Assembly: GCF_002836515.1 (NCBI RefSeq)
Contig: NZ_PJBC01000062.1
Location: 121,109 to 185,108 of the forward strand
Source: Pseudomonas sp. Choline-02u-1
GTDB lineage: Bacteria > Pseudomonadota > Gammaproteobacteria > Pseudomonadales > Pseudomonadaceae
Reading direction: 5' to 3'
DNA length: 64,000 nucleotides
Of this stretch, positions 54,182-62,256 are shown one piece after another. Position numbers and translations under genes: made by a program. The first letter of the stretch is position 1; each line of letters starts with the position of its first letter. The notes beneath the pieces were generated by a model that saw nothing but the letters and a program-made list of their open reading frames with translations, did not search any database and was not told the DNA's origin.

Positions 54182-55165
54182 TCAGCGCACGTCCTGCGAA
54201 TGCCCCTCGGCCATCGCCACGATGACTTTGCGCGGCCCTTCGAACGGCGAGCGCGCGTGGGCCGAGAGCATGTTGTCGAGCATCAGCACATCGCCCTCCT
54301 GCCAAGGGAAACTGATCGCACAATCGTCGAGCACCGCGCGAATCTGCGCCAGCACTTCATCTTCGATCGGCGAGCCGTCGCCGTAGTAGACGTTACGCGG
54401 CAGGTCCTCTTCATCGACGATGTCGAGCAGGCTTTCGCGCACGTCCGCTGGCAGGTTGGAGATGTGAAACAGGTGCGCCTGATTGAACCAGACGTGATCG
54501 CCCGTGACCGGGTGCACTGCCACTGCCTGACAGGTCTGGCGCGTGCGCAGCTCACCGTCGTCCTTCCACTCGCAGACAATGCCGTGAGCGTTGCAGTAGG
54601 CCTCGACGACCTCGCGGTCTTCGGTGTTGAACACGTCTTCCCAGGCCACATCGAGGCCATTGCCGAAGTTGCGCACATACATCAGGCCTTTGCTGACGAA
54701 ACGCTCGCGGATCGCCACGGGGATGCGCCGGTAGACTTCGCGGCTGTCGGCAATCGGCGTTTCGCCTCCCGACCTGGCGGCTATCATGCTGTAGAACCAG
54801 ATCTTCATCGGCCAGTCGCGGGAATAGGCCTGCTCGTTGTGCAGTGGAATGCTCTGGTGCGCCGGGTATTCGGTGGAGGTGTACACCCCTTGGGTGACGT
54901 TGATACGCGGCGTCGAGCCGAACTCGTAGTTCAGCAATGGATGGCCGAAACTCGCGGCGAACTGGCGAAACTGCTCGGCGCCATCGAGGCGAAAACCGCG
55001 AAACAGTACACCGCCGTCACGCAGCAGATGCTCGTCGACCAACTCCTGCAATTCATCCAATACCGCCAACAGATCGGTGTCGACATCGCTCGCCTCGACC
55101 AACAGCGGCAAGCGCCCGCGCTCCGGCAGCAGCGGCCGTACGGAAAATCCCAGAGCAACAGCCAT
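54182..55165 (-). CDS. SyrP-like TauD-family Fe(II)/2-oxoglutarate aspartyl beta-hydroxylase
   Basis: A 327-residue non-haem iron oxygenase. The facial triad is His109 and Glu111 in PLHNE and the distal His303 in MLSAHARSPF; Arg306 or Arg313 could bind 2-oxoglutarate. SyrP and related enzymes hydroxylate aspartate while it is tethered to an NRPS carrier protein, giving beta-OH-Asp, an iron ligand in many pyoverdines. The following NRPS contains an Asp module, so that is the likely substrate. A GGAGG site precedes the ATG. It is 39 bases downstream of pvdG and is closed by a terminator, so pvdG and this gene form an operon. Confidence 0.9.
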   Translation of the reverse strand: MAVALGFSVRPLLPERGRLPLLVEASDVDTDLLAVLDELQELVDEHLLRDGGVLFRGFRLDGAEQFRQFAASFGHPLLNYEFGSTPRINVTQGVYTSTEYPAHQSIPLHNEQAYSRDWPMKIWFYSMIAARSGGETPIADSREVYRRIPVAIRERFVSKGLMYVRNFGNGLDVAWEDVFNTEDREVVEAYCNAHGIVCEWKDDGELRTRQTCQAVAVHPVTGDHVWFNQAHLFHISNLPADVRESLLDIVDEEDLPRNVYYGDGSPIEDEVLAQIRAVLDDCAISFPWQEGDVLMLDNMLSAHARSPFEGPRKVIVAMAEGHSQDVR

Positions 55166-55204
55166 GACTGGCCTCCTGAATATGCGTGATAGATAAGTCG
55201 CGTT

Positions 55205-55945
55205 TCAGAACGCCGGTTGCGCGGCCTGCGCATGGCGCCGGTGATGCACTTCCAGATGCGTCTTGATCGTGCGAATGACCCGCGCTTCATGCTCATGAAT
55301 GAAGAAGTGCCCGCCGGTCATCATGTCCACCGAGAAACTGCCCAGGGTCTCTTTGCTCCAGCCGATCAGTTGTTCGGTGGTGGCGCGGTCTTCCTTGCCA
55401 CCGAGCACGTGCACCGGGCAATTGAGCAGAGGCCGTTCGGCAGGCGTGAAACGTCCGCACATCATGAAGTCGGCGCGCAGCACCGGCAGCGTCAGGCTCA
55501 TCAGCTCTTTATTGGCGAGGACTTCTTCGCGGGTGCCCTGAAAGGTGCGCAACTGTTCGATGAGTTCTTCATCACTGCGCGGTTCGGCAAAGCCGCGGTC
55601 GTAGTCGCTGCGCATGGACGGTGCGGCGGTGCCGGAGGCGAACAGCGCCAGCGGCTCGGGCACGCCGAGCTCGCGCAAGGCATGGGCCATTTCGCAGGCG
55701 AGCAACGCGCCGAGGCTATGCCCGAACAGCGCATAAGGACCTTGCAGCCCCGGTTTGTGCTCGCGCGCCAGTTGTCGCGCCAGTGCACGCATGTCGGTTT
55801 GCAGGGGTTCATCGAACCGCGCGCCACGCCCGGGCAGTTCCACCGGTTGCAATTGCAGCCAGGTCGGCAGTTGGCGCCGCCAGCGGCTGTAAACCATGGC
55901 GCTGGCGCCCGAATAGGGCAGGCACAGCAATGTCAGCTTGGTCAC
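55205..55945 (-). CDS. pvdG: PvdG, type II thioesterase of the pyoverdine system
   Basis: A 246-residue stand-alone thioesterase of the GrsT/SrfAD type. The nucleophile is Ser77 in FGHSLGA, and the acid and base are in GGKEDR (about 190) and GGHFFI (about 217). Type II thioesterases clear misprimed or stalled acyl groups from NRPS carriers in the cytoplasm. Translation begins at GTG, preceded by AAGGA. It is the first gene of a two-gene operon with the aspartyl hydroxylase and is divergent from the SCP2-JmjC gene, with an IS-like box in between. Confidence 0.92.
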   Translation of the reverse strand: MTKLTLLCLPYSGASAMVYSRWRRQLPTWLQLQPVELPGRGARFDEPLQTDMRALARQLAREHKPGLQGPYALFGHSLGALLACEMAHALRELGVPEPLALFASGTAAPSMRSDYDRGFAEPRSDEELIEQLRTFQGTREEVLANKELMSLTLPVLRADFMMCGRFTPAERPLLNCPVHVLGGKEDRATTEQLIGWSKETLGSFSVDMMTGGHFFIHEHEARVIRTIKTHLEVHHRRHAQAAQPAF

Positions 55946-55979
55946 CGCGCTTTCCTTGAAAAATGTGTCTGCAAGAAAG

Positions 55980-56003
55980 ACGGATCACTGGCCGGACAAA
56001 TTA
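55980..56003 (-). promoter_or_regulatory. Variant PvdS iron-starvation box (TAATT-N16-CGT) for pvdG
   Basis: TAATT, 16 bases, CGT on the minus strand, 35 bases before the pvdG start, with one mismatch in the -35 part. A 17-base-spacer reading (CTAAT-N17-CGT) is also possible. Confidence 0.65.
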
Positions 56004-56016
56004 GTCGCCCGGCCGC

Positions 56017-56040
56017 TAAATTCCCCCGACCGCGGCTCGT
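56017..56040 (+). promoter_or_regulatory. PvdS iron-starvation box (TAAAT-N16-CGT) for the SCP2-JmjC gene
   Basis: An exact TAAAT, 16 bases, CGT on the plus strand, 41 bases before the GTG start. It is back-to-back with the pvdG box and ties this otherwise unassigned gene to the pyoverdine regulon. Confidence 0.85.
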
Positions 56041-56081
56041 TGCCTGTTCAGGAAAAAAACAACAATCGCGAGGGCATCACC

Positions 56082-57215
56082 GTGGACCTGCAGAGCATTC
56101 TGGGCAAGTTGTTCGCCAACGCCGGCGCGGTCGGCATCGAGGGCATTTTCCAGTTCATTTTCAGTGCGCAACGGGCGTACTGGTACGACATCAAGACCAG
56201 CCAGCACACGGAAGCCGGGCGCCACCCAAGCCCGGACGTGACCATCGAAGTCGCAGAAAAAGACTTTCTCGGGATCATGGCCGGCGTGGTCAATGTCGAG
56301 GAACTGTTCGCCAGCGGCCGCCTGAAGATCGGCGGCAACATGGGCCTGGCGACGATGCTGCCGCAGATTATCGACCACGCTCGCCAGGGTGGCGGCACGG
56401 TGGAAAAGGTCGACATGAACAAACGCTATCCGACGCCGCCGCGCTTCAGCGAAAAGCTCACTGCCGCGCTGCCTCGCCAGACCAGCATCGAACGCCGGGC
56501 GCGCGCCGAGTTGAGCCGGCACGAATTCGAAACCCGCTATCTGCCCAACGGCATTCCGCTGGTGATCCGCAATGCCCTGCATGACTGGCCGTTGTTCAGC
56601 CTGAGCCGCGAGGAGTCGCTGGTGCATTTCGCTGAACTGCAGGGCATCACCCGCCATGGCGATTACGTGAAGAAGACGTTTTCGACCGAACGTGATTTCC
56701 GCTCGACCTCAATGGCCGATTTCATCGCTTCGCTGGACAGCCCGGCGATCAAAGCGGCGGACGGCGAGCCGCCGGCGTACATGGGCAACAACATTCTGCC
56801 GGCGCAGTTGCTGCAACAGATTCAGTACCCGCCCTACTTCGACACCTCGCTGTTCATCCCGCCGCGCATCTGGATCGGCCCCAAAGGCACGCTGACGCCA
56901 TTGCACCGCGATGACACCGACAACCTCTTCGCCCAGGTCTGGGGGCAGAAAAAATTCACCCTCGCCGCGCCGCATCACCGCGAAGCACTGGGCACCTGGT
57001 CGACTGCGCCCAAGGGCGGCCTGGATGGCTGCGATTTCAACCCGGACGCGCCGGACTATGAACGTTTCCCGGCTGCGCGGGAGGTGACTTTTTTGCAGGT
57101 GACGCTGGAGGCTGGGGATCTGCTGTTTTTGCCGGAGGGCTGGTTTCATCAAGTGGAGTCTGTGTCGACCTCGTTATCAGTCAATTTCTGGGTCAACTCT
57201 GGCCGAGGCTGGTAA
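56082..57215 (+). CDS. SCP2-JmjC (cupin_8) fusion oxygenase, putative pyoverdine tailoring enzyme
   Basis: A 377-residue two-domain protein. Residues about 15-110 look like an SCP2 sterol-carrier domain (PDVTIEVAEKDFLGIM, LFASGRLKIGGNMG), a fold that binds lipid or acyl chains. Residues about 150-375 look like a JmjC/cupin_8 Fe(II)/2-oxoglutarate oxygenase, with LHRDD giving His275 and Asp277 and GWFHQVES giving His356. It has no signal peptide. The start is GTG with GAGGG at good spacing and lies downstream of an exact IS box. Hydroxylation of a pyoverdine residue or of the acylated precursor is inferred from context; no function is established here. Confidence 0.82.
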   Translation: MDLQSILGKLFANAGAVGIEGIFQFIFSAQRAYWYDIKTSQHTEAGRHPSPDVTIEVAEKDFLGIMAGVVNVEELFASGRLKIGGNMGLATMLPQIIDHARQGGGTVEKVDMNKRYPTPPRFSEKLTAALPRQTSIERRARAELSRHEFETRYLPNGIPLVIRNALHDWPLFSLSREESLVHFAELQGITRHGDYVKKTFSTERDFRSTSMADFIASLDSPAIKAADGEPPAYMGNNILPAQLLQQIQYPPYFDTSLFIPPRIWIGPKGTLTPLHRDDTDNLFAQVWGQKKFTLAAPHHREALGTWSTAPKGGLDGCDFNPDAPDYERFPAAREVTFLQVTLEAGDLLFLPEGWFHQVESVSTSLSVNFWVNSGRGW

Positions 57216-57225
57216 CCCAATCCCG

Positions 57226-57351
57226 TGTAGGAGCTGACGAGTGCAACGAGGCTGCGATCTTTTGATCTCGATCTTGATCTTCAAAATCCAAAGTCAAAGT
57301 CAAAGTCAAAGTCAAAAGATCGCAGCCTCGTTGCACTCGTCAGCTCCTACA
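57226..57351. repeat. Long inverted repeat with internal TCAAAG tandem repeat
   Basis: Arms of about 40 bases (TGTAGGAGCTGACGAGTGCA... and its inverse) are separated by a stretch containing roughly five TCAAAG units (about 57288-57316). It lies between the convergent SCP2-JmjC and MFS genes and could fold as a bidirectional terminator. The arms share the TGTAGGAGCTG...GCTGCGATCTTTTGAT core of repeats elsewhere in the window but have a different middle. Confidence 0.85.
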
Positions 57352-57360
57352 ACAGGATTG

Positions 57361-58533
57361 TTATTTCAAGTGACGGAAACTTTGAAACGCTGAAACCAGC
57401 ACCACCGCCCCCGCCGCGATTGCCAGCCAGAACCCGCTACGTGCGCCAAAGGCATCGACCAACGCGCCGGAGCCGGCGGCGCCGATCGCCACACCGATGC
57501 TCAGCCCGGTCACCAGCCAGGTCAGGCCTTCGGTCAGTTTGGCTGGTGGCACGATGCGTTCGATCAACGCCATCGCGACGATCAGCGTCGGAGAGAAGAA
57601 CAGCCCGGCGATAAATACCGCGATCGACAAGCCAAGGATGTTGCTCGCCAAAAGCAGCGGCAGCGTGGTCACTGCCGTCGCCACGCCGCCGTAGAGAAAC
57701 AGGCGCGGCAGCGGCAGTTTCGAACGCATCGCACCGAAGGCGATGCCGGCCAGGCATGAGCCGATCGCGTACACCGACAAGACAATACTCGCCGCCGCAG
57801 GCTGGCCCTGCTGCTGGGCAAAGGCGACGCTGACCACGTCGATCACCCCGACGATCACGCCCATCGCCAGCATCAACGCCAGCAGCCATTGCACGTCGGT
57901 GGAGCGAATGATCGAGCCCTTATGCTGCGACTCCTGCGCGTGCACGGGCGGCTCGGTGCTGCGCTGGGCGACAAACGCCGTCACACCGATGGCCAGTGCC
58001 AACAACGCCGCCAACGGCCCGGCCTCGGGAAACACCGCGACCGACAAGCCCACCGACAGCGGCGGCCCGACGATAAAACACACCTCGTCGAGCACCGACT
58101 CCAGTGCATATGCGGTCTGCAATTGCGGCCGGCCACGGTAGATTTCGGTCCAGCGCGCGCGCACCATCGCCGACATGCTCGGCATGCACCCCGCCAGCGC
58201 TGCGAACACGAACAACGTCCAGTCCGGCGCCTGCAAGCGCGTGCACAACAAGAGCATCAACAACCCGCCGCCACCGGTCAGCGCTGCAATTGGCAGCACC
58301 CGCCCCTGCCCATAACGGTCCACCAACCGCGACACCTGCGGCGCGCAAAACGCCGTGGCCAGAGCGAACGTCGCCGCCACCGCGCCCGCCAGGGCATAAC
58401 CGCCATTCAACTGCGCGAGCATGGTGATCAGGCCGATGCCGGTCATCGAAATCGGCATGCGCGCCAGCATCCCGGCCAGCACAAAAGCACGGGCGCCGGG
58501 GGCGGTGAACAATTCGCGGTAGGGGTTTGCCAT
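57361..58533 (-). CDS. MFS transporter of unknown substrate
   Basis: A 390-residue integral membrane protein with about 12 hydrophobic segments and the MFS loop motif between segments 2 and 3 (SRLVDRYGQGRVLP). It resembles sugar- or drug-efflux-type MFS proteins, but no substrate can be given. The ATG at 58533 has GAGG upstream; earlier in-frame starts do not. No IS box was found, so there is no sign that it belongs to the pyoverdine regulon despite its position. Confidence 0.87.
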   Translation of the reverse strand: MANPYRELFTAPGARAFVLAGMLARMPISMTGIGLITMLAQLNGGYALAGAVAATFALATAFCAPQVSRLVDRYGQGRVLPIAALTGGGGLLMLLLCTRLQAPDWTLFVFAALAGCMPSMSAMVRARWTEIYRGRPQLQTAYALESVLDEVCFIVGPPLSVGLSVAVFPEAGPLAALLALAIGVTAFVAQRSTEPPVHAQESQHKGSIIRSTDVQWLLALMLAMGVIVGVIDVVSVAFAQQQGQPAAASIVLSVYAIGSCLAGIAFGAMRSKLPLPRLFLYGGVATAVTTLPLLLASNILGLSIAVFIAGLFFSPTLIVAMALIERIVPPAKLTEGLTWLVTGLSIGVAIGAAGSGALVDAFGARSGFWLAIAAGAVVLVSAFQSFRHLK

Positions 58534-58650
58534 CGATTGCAGCCTCATCAGGGGCGGCCAAGTTGCCACAGGCTTGAATGCCGTGGAAGCGCACAATTGT
58601 TAGCCGTCTGTGAAGGCCCCTTCGCTCGCACAGTCGAAATGCAGTCCCCT

Positions 58651-58680
58651 GTGGGAGCGAGCTTGCTGGCGAAGGGGCCG
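58651..58680. repeat. Short Pseudomonas dispersed palindrome
   Basis: GTGGGAGCGAGCTTGCTGGCGAAGGGG is a unit of the common dispersed family also seen at 11.8, 18.7 and 29.0 kb. It lies between the MFS and SDR genes. Confidence 0.6.
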
Positions 58681-58768
58681 GCATCACCGCCGCTTTCTGC
58701 ACCGAATGAACTCTCATGGCCCGCAACCAGTCAGCTGTCTATGCCCACCATTCGAGGCCCAGACATTC

Positions 58769-59569
58769 ATGCAGATCTCCCTCGCCCGACAAGTAGCCCT
58801 CGTCACCGGCGCCAGCTCCGGCATCGGCCATGCCGCCGCCAAAGCACTGGCCGCCGCCGGCGCTGCGGTCGTGATCAACTACAACAGCAGCGCCAGACCC
58901 GCTGAAGCGCTGGCCGCGCAAATCAACGCCGAGGGCGGCAAGGCCCTCGCCATTGGTGCCGATGTTTCGAAAGAAGACGAGGTCGAGCGGCTGTTCGCCA
59001 AGACCGTCGACGCCTTCGGTTCGCTGGACATTCTGGTGGCCAATTCGGGGCTGCAAAAAGACGCTGCCGCCGTGGACATGACGCTCGATGACTGGAACAA
59101 GGTGATCGGCGTCAACCTCACCGGGCAGTTTCTCTGCGCGCGGGCAGCGTTGCGGATCTTCCAGCGTCAGGGCGTGCGCGCAGGCGTATCGCGCGCGGCA
59201 GGCAAGATCATTCACATGAGCTCGGTGCACCAGCGCATCCCATGGGCCGGGCATGTCAATTACGCCGCCTCCAAGGGTGGCGTCGATCAGTTGATGCAGA
59301 GCCTCGCCCAGGAAGTCAGCCACCAGCGCATCCGCATCAACAGCATCGCGCCCGGTGCGATCAGCACCGCGATCAACGCTGAAGCCACCGCAGGCGCGGC
59401 CGGCGAAAAACTCCTCGAACTGATTCCCTACGGCCGTATTGGCGATGTCGAGGACGTTGCCAATGCGGTGGTGTTCCTCGCTTCCGACCTGTCCGACTAC
59501 ATCGTCGGCACCACCCTGTTCATCGATGGCGGGATGAGCCTCTATCCGGAGTTTCGCGGCAATGGCTGA
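58769..59569 (+). CDS. Short-chain dehydrogenase/reductase (glucose 1-dehydrogenase-like)
   Basis: A 266-residue classical SDR. It has the cofactor motif TGASSGIG at 13-20, the active-site Ser152, Tyr165 and Lys169 (SSVHQ...YAASKGG) and the C-terminal IDGGMS. It resembles NAD(P)-dependent glucose 1-dehydrogenases, but substrate assignment in this family is weak. The start at 58769 directly precedes the Rossmann fold; the longer frame of 53 codons runs into a dispersed repeat. The stop codon overlaps the GH15 gene start, so the two are coupled, which fits a role in sugar metabolism. Confidence 0.9.
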   Translation: MQISLARQVALVTGASSGIGHAAAKALAAAGAAVVINYNSSARPAEALAAQINAEGGKALAIGADVSKEDEVERLFAKTVDAFGSLDILVANSGLQKDAAAVDMTLDDWNKVIGVNLTGQFLCARAALRIFQRQGVRAGVSRAAGKIIHMSSVHQRIPWAGHVNYAASKGGVDQLMQSLAQEVSHQRIRINSIAPGAISTAINAEATAGAAGEKLLELIPYGRIGDVEDVANAVVFLASDLSDYIVGTTLFIDGGMSLYPEFRGNG

Positions 59570-61388
59570 GCCTGAAATCGAACAACAAAGCGCCATTGAT
59601 GCACATGGCATCATCGGCGACATGCGCAGCGCCGCGCTGGTCAATGACAAGGGCAGCGTGGATTTTTTCTGCTGGCCGGAGTTCGACAGCCCGACGATTT
59701 TCTGCTCGCTGCTGGACACCCCTGACGCAGGCATTTTCCAACTCGCGCCGGACCTGCCGGATGCGCGCCGCGAACAGATTTATCTGCCCGACACTAATGT
59801 CTTGCAAACCCGCTGGCTGAGCGAACACGCGGTGGTGGAAATCACCGATCTGTTGCCCATCGGTGACGACGTCGACGCCTTGCCCCTGCTGATGCGCCGG
59901 GTGCGGGTCGTCAGCGGTTCGGCGACATTCAATCTGCGCTGCGCGGTGCGCCACGATTATGGCCGCGCGCAAACCCGGGCAGAGATGGACGAGCGAGACG
60001 TAACGTTCAATGCTGCCGGCCAGCCGTCGATTCGCCTTTCCTCTGATCAGGCACTGCAAATCGACGCACAAGCCGCCGTCGCGCAGTTCACCCTCAAGCA
60101 CAATGAAACCGCCGCGTTCATGCTCGGCGGCAGCGACGACCCGCGTTTTGCCGAAGGCGCCGCCGAGCTGTGCATGCAGCGCACTTTGAAATTCTGGCGC
60201 GGCTGGATCGGCCAATCCAACTATCGCGGGCGCTGGCGGGAAATGGTCAATCGCTCAGCCCTCGCCCTGAAACTGCTGACCTCGCGCCGCCAGGGCGCGA
60301 TTCTCGCCGCCGCTACTTTCGGCCTGCCGGAGACCCCCGGCGGCGAGCGCAATTGGGATTATCGCTACACATGGATCCGCGACGCGTCGTTCACCGTGTA
60401 TGCGTTCATGCGTCTGGGCTTCGTCGACGAGGCCAACCACTACATGCAGTGGCTGCGCGGGCGGGTCAGCGATTGCTGTGGCAAACCGATGAAACTCAAC
60501 ATCCTCTATGCCATCGATGGCCAACAGGAGTTGCCGGAAACCGAGCTGACGCATCTGGCCGGCCACGGCGGCGCGCAGCCGGTGCGCATCGGCAACGGCG
60601 CTTATGAGCAAGTCCAGCTCGACATCTTCGGCGAGCTGATGGACGCGGTGTATCTGGTCAACAAATACGGTGACGCGATTTCCCATGAAGGCTGGCGGCA
60701 CGTCGGCGAAGTGGTCGATCAGGTCTGTGAGGCCTGGCAGAGCGAAGATGTCGGCATCTGGGAAATGCGCGGCGAGACTCATCACTTCCTGCACTCGCGG
60801 CTGATGTGCTGGGTTGCCCTGGACCGCGCAATCCGTCTGGCCTCCAAGCGTTCGCTGCCGGCACCGTTTGCCCGTTGGGATCAGACCCGCCAAGCCATCT
60901 ACACCGACATCTGGGACAACTTCTGGGACGAAGAACGCGGCCATTTCGTCCAGTACAAAGGCGGCACCGCGCTGGACGGCTCGATGCTGCTGATGCCACT
61001 GGTGCGCTTCGTCAGCGCCAAGGATCCGCGCTGGCTGTCGACCCTCGAAGCCATCGAAAAAACCCTTGTGCGCGACGGCATGGTCTATCGCTACCGCAAC
61101 GACGACGCCAACATCGATGGCCTCACAGGCACGGAAGGCGCGTTTGCCGCCTGCTCGTTCTGGTACGTCGAATGCCTGGCCCGGGCCGGGCAGGTGGAAA
61201 AAGCCCATCTGGAGTTTGAACAATTGCTGCGATATGCCAACCCGCTGGGGCTGTACGCCGAAGAGTTCGACAGCCATGGCCGCCACCTGGGCAACACGCC
61301 GCAAGCCCTGACGCATCTGGCGTTGATCAGTGCGGCGAGCTTTCTTGATCGCAAGTTGAGTGGCGAGAAGAGTTCCTGGCAGCCATAG
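59562..61388 (+). CDS. Glycoside hydrolase family 15 protein (glucoamylase/trehalase-like)
   Basis: A 608-residue protein with an N-terminal beta-sandwich (about 1-220) and an (alpha/alpha)6 barrel. Barrel motifs include ERNWDYRYTWIRDASFT; GIWEMRG supplies the likely general acid and LYAEEFD the likely base. Bacterial members hydrolyse alpha-glucosides such as trehalose or starch fragments; the substrate is not certain. There is no signal peptide, so it is intracellular. It overlaps the preceding SDR gene by eight bases and is cotranscribed with it. Confidence 0.92.
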   Translation: MAEPEIEQQSAIDAHGIIGDMRSAALVNDKGSVDFFCWPEFDSPTIFCSLLDTPDAGIFQLAPDLPDARREQIYLPDTNVLQTRWLSEHAVVEITDLLPIGDDVDALPLLMRRVRVVSGSATFNLRCAVRHDYGRAQTRAEMDERDVTFNAAGQPSIRLSSDQALQIDAQAAVAQFTLKHNETAAFMLGGSDDPRFAEGAAELCMQRTLKFWRGWIGQSNYRGRWREMVNRSALALKLLTSRRQGAILAAATFGLPETPGGERNWDYRYTWIRDASFTVYAFMRLGFVDEANHYMQWLRGRVSDCCGKPMKLNILYAIDGQQELPETELTHLAGHGGAQPVRIGNGAYEQVQLDIFGELMDAVYLVNKYGDAISHEGWRHVGEVVDQVCEAWQSEDVGIWEMRGETHHFLHSRLMCWVALDRAIRLASKRSLPAPFARWDQTRQAIYTDIWDNFWDEERGHFVQYKGGTALDGSMLLMPLVRFVSAKDPRWLSTLEAIEKTLVRDGMVYRYRNDDANIDGLTGTEGAFAACSFWYVECLARAGQVEKAHLEFEQLLRYANPLGLYAEEFDSHGRHLGNTPQALTHLALISAASFLDRKLSGEKSSWQP

Positions 61389-61698
61389 CGCTGACTGCTT
61401 TTTCGCCAGCGCTTGTCAGACCGATCCCTGATCCAGAGGTATTTTTCAACAACGGGCCTTACGCCAGACAACTGGCTCAGGCCCGTGCCCGCCGTCAAGC
61501 CTGCGCAGCGGTTACGTCTGACGACAGTCTGTGTAAAAACCGCGCCTGCAAAAACCACTCACGTCACGTTGAAACGCTTCCCGCAACGTGCGCTTACACC
61601 CCGAAATACCTTGTTGCCAGCCGTTACATCCACACCTACCATCCAACGCAACGGGCACAGCGGAGCTGTCCAACCACCCCCGAATTCAAGGAAACGGA
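61389..61698. other. 310-base intergenic region
   Basis: No credible gene, repeat or terminator is recognised. It should contain the promoter of the 129-codon gene; A-rich patches (GTATTTTTCAACAA near 61439, GTGTAAAAACC near 61532) are seen, but no -10/-35 pair can be assigned. Confidence 0.5.
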
Positions 61699-62088
61699 AT
61701 GCCTCACCACGTCCAGCGCAGCATCGCCTCCCCCCTTCGCACCGGGCTGACCCGCACCCAGCTCTGGGAAGGCGCCGACAAGGGCCTGATCAAATGCTGG
61801 GAAATCGGCCGCCAGCGCGCCGAACGCTTTCCCGAACTGGCCCAGCGCTGCCTGGCCGGTGAACTGCCAGTGCTGGGCTGGAAGGGTGGCGTCAGTCGCA
61901 GCCTGAAGAAAAACGAGAAGTACGGCTCGCTGAAATACCTGGCGCAGTGGCAAGGCTTGCGCGGTGAGGATCTGGACATTGAGCTGGCGCAGGAGCGTTC
62001 TTTGACGTGCTCGCGGACGAAGATGAAGGTGACGTTTACGCCGGACCGGACCAAGTATTTCAATCAGGTGGCGGAAGTTGAGGCTTAA
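61699..62088 (+). CDS. Small hypothetical protein (129 aa)
   Basis: A 129-residue protein not recognised as any named family. It is basic and soluble in character, with no signal peptide or membrane segment. It contains EGADKGLIKCWEIGRQRAERFPELAQRCLAG read in part: a Trp/Glu-rich amphipathic start and a CRTKMKV-like basic C-terminal part. The ATG follows AAGGA at good spacing; the frame's 37 upstream codons are not supported. A second ribosome binding site and start codon follow 12 bases after its stop, which suggests that it once headed a two-gene operon. Confidence 0.65.
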   Translation: MPHHVQRSIASPLRTGLTRTQLWEGADKGLIKCWEIGRQRAERFPELAQRCLAGELPVLGWKGGVSRSLKKNEKYGSLKYLAQWQGLRGEDLDIELAQERSLTCSRTKMKVTFTPDRTKYFNQVAEVEA

Positions 62089-62100
62089 GGAGAGGCAGAA

Positions 62101-62256
62101 ATGGTCGATTTACATCAGGAGTTTCAAAGCAGCGGTTTCTTTCACGAAGCGCGTATTGATCGTCGCTCTGCGGATGCCTTGGTTGGTGTCGCAGCGGGAC
62201 TTGCCCCTGAAGGCATTGGATCTGTTGCAACGCTGACCGAAAACCGCTCCCGATAA
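62101..62256 (+). pseudogene. Probable truncated N-terminal remnant of a gene, antisense to the end of the GlxA-like regulator
   Basis: A 51-codon frame with a strong ribosome binding site (AAGGAGAGG) starts MVDLHQEFQSSGFFHEARID and continues RRSADALVGVAAGL, which looks like the start of a real protein. After about 35 codons the composition changes and the frame stops at 62256. The start recalls Pseudomonas BRCT-domain proteins, but this is from memory and not certain. The remainder lies antisense to the C-terminal codons of the convergent regulator gene, so a deletion or rearrangement junction near 62200 is likely. Confidence 0.4.

Noticed and set aside
57286..57318. TCAAAG tandem units as a CRISPR array
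   Set aside because: The units are hexamers without spacers, and no cas genes are present.
57361..58533. MFS transporter as a pyoverdine exporter
   Set aside because: No IS box was found, an inverted repeat separates it from the locus, and PvdE and PvdRT-OpmQ already provide export.
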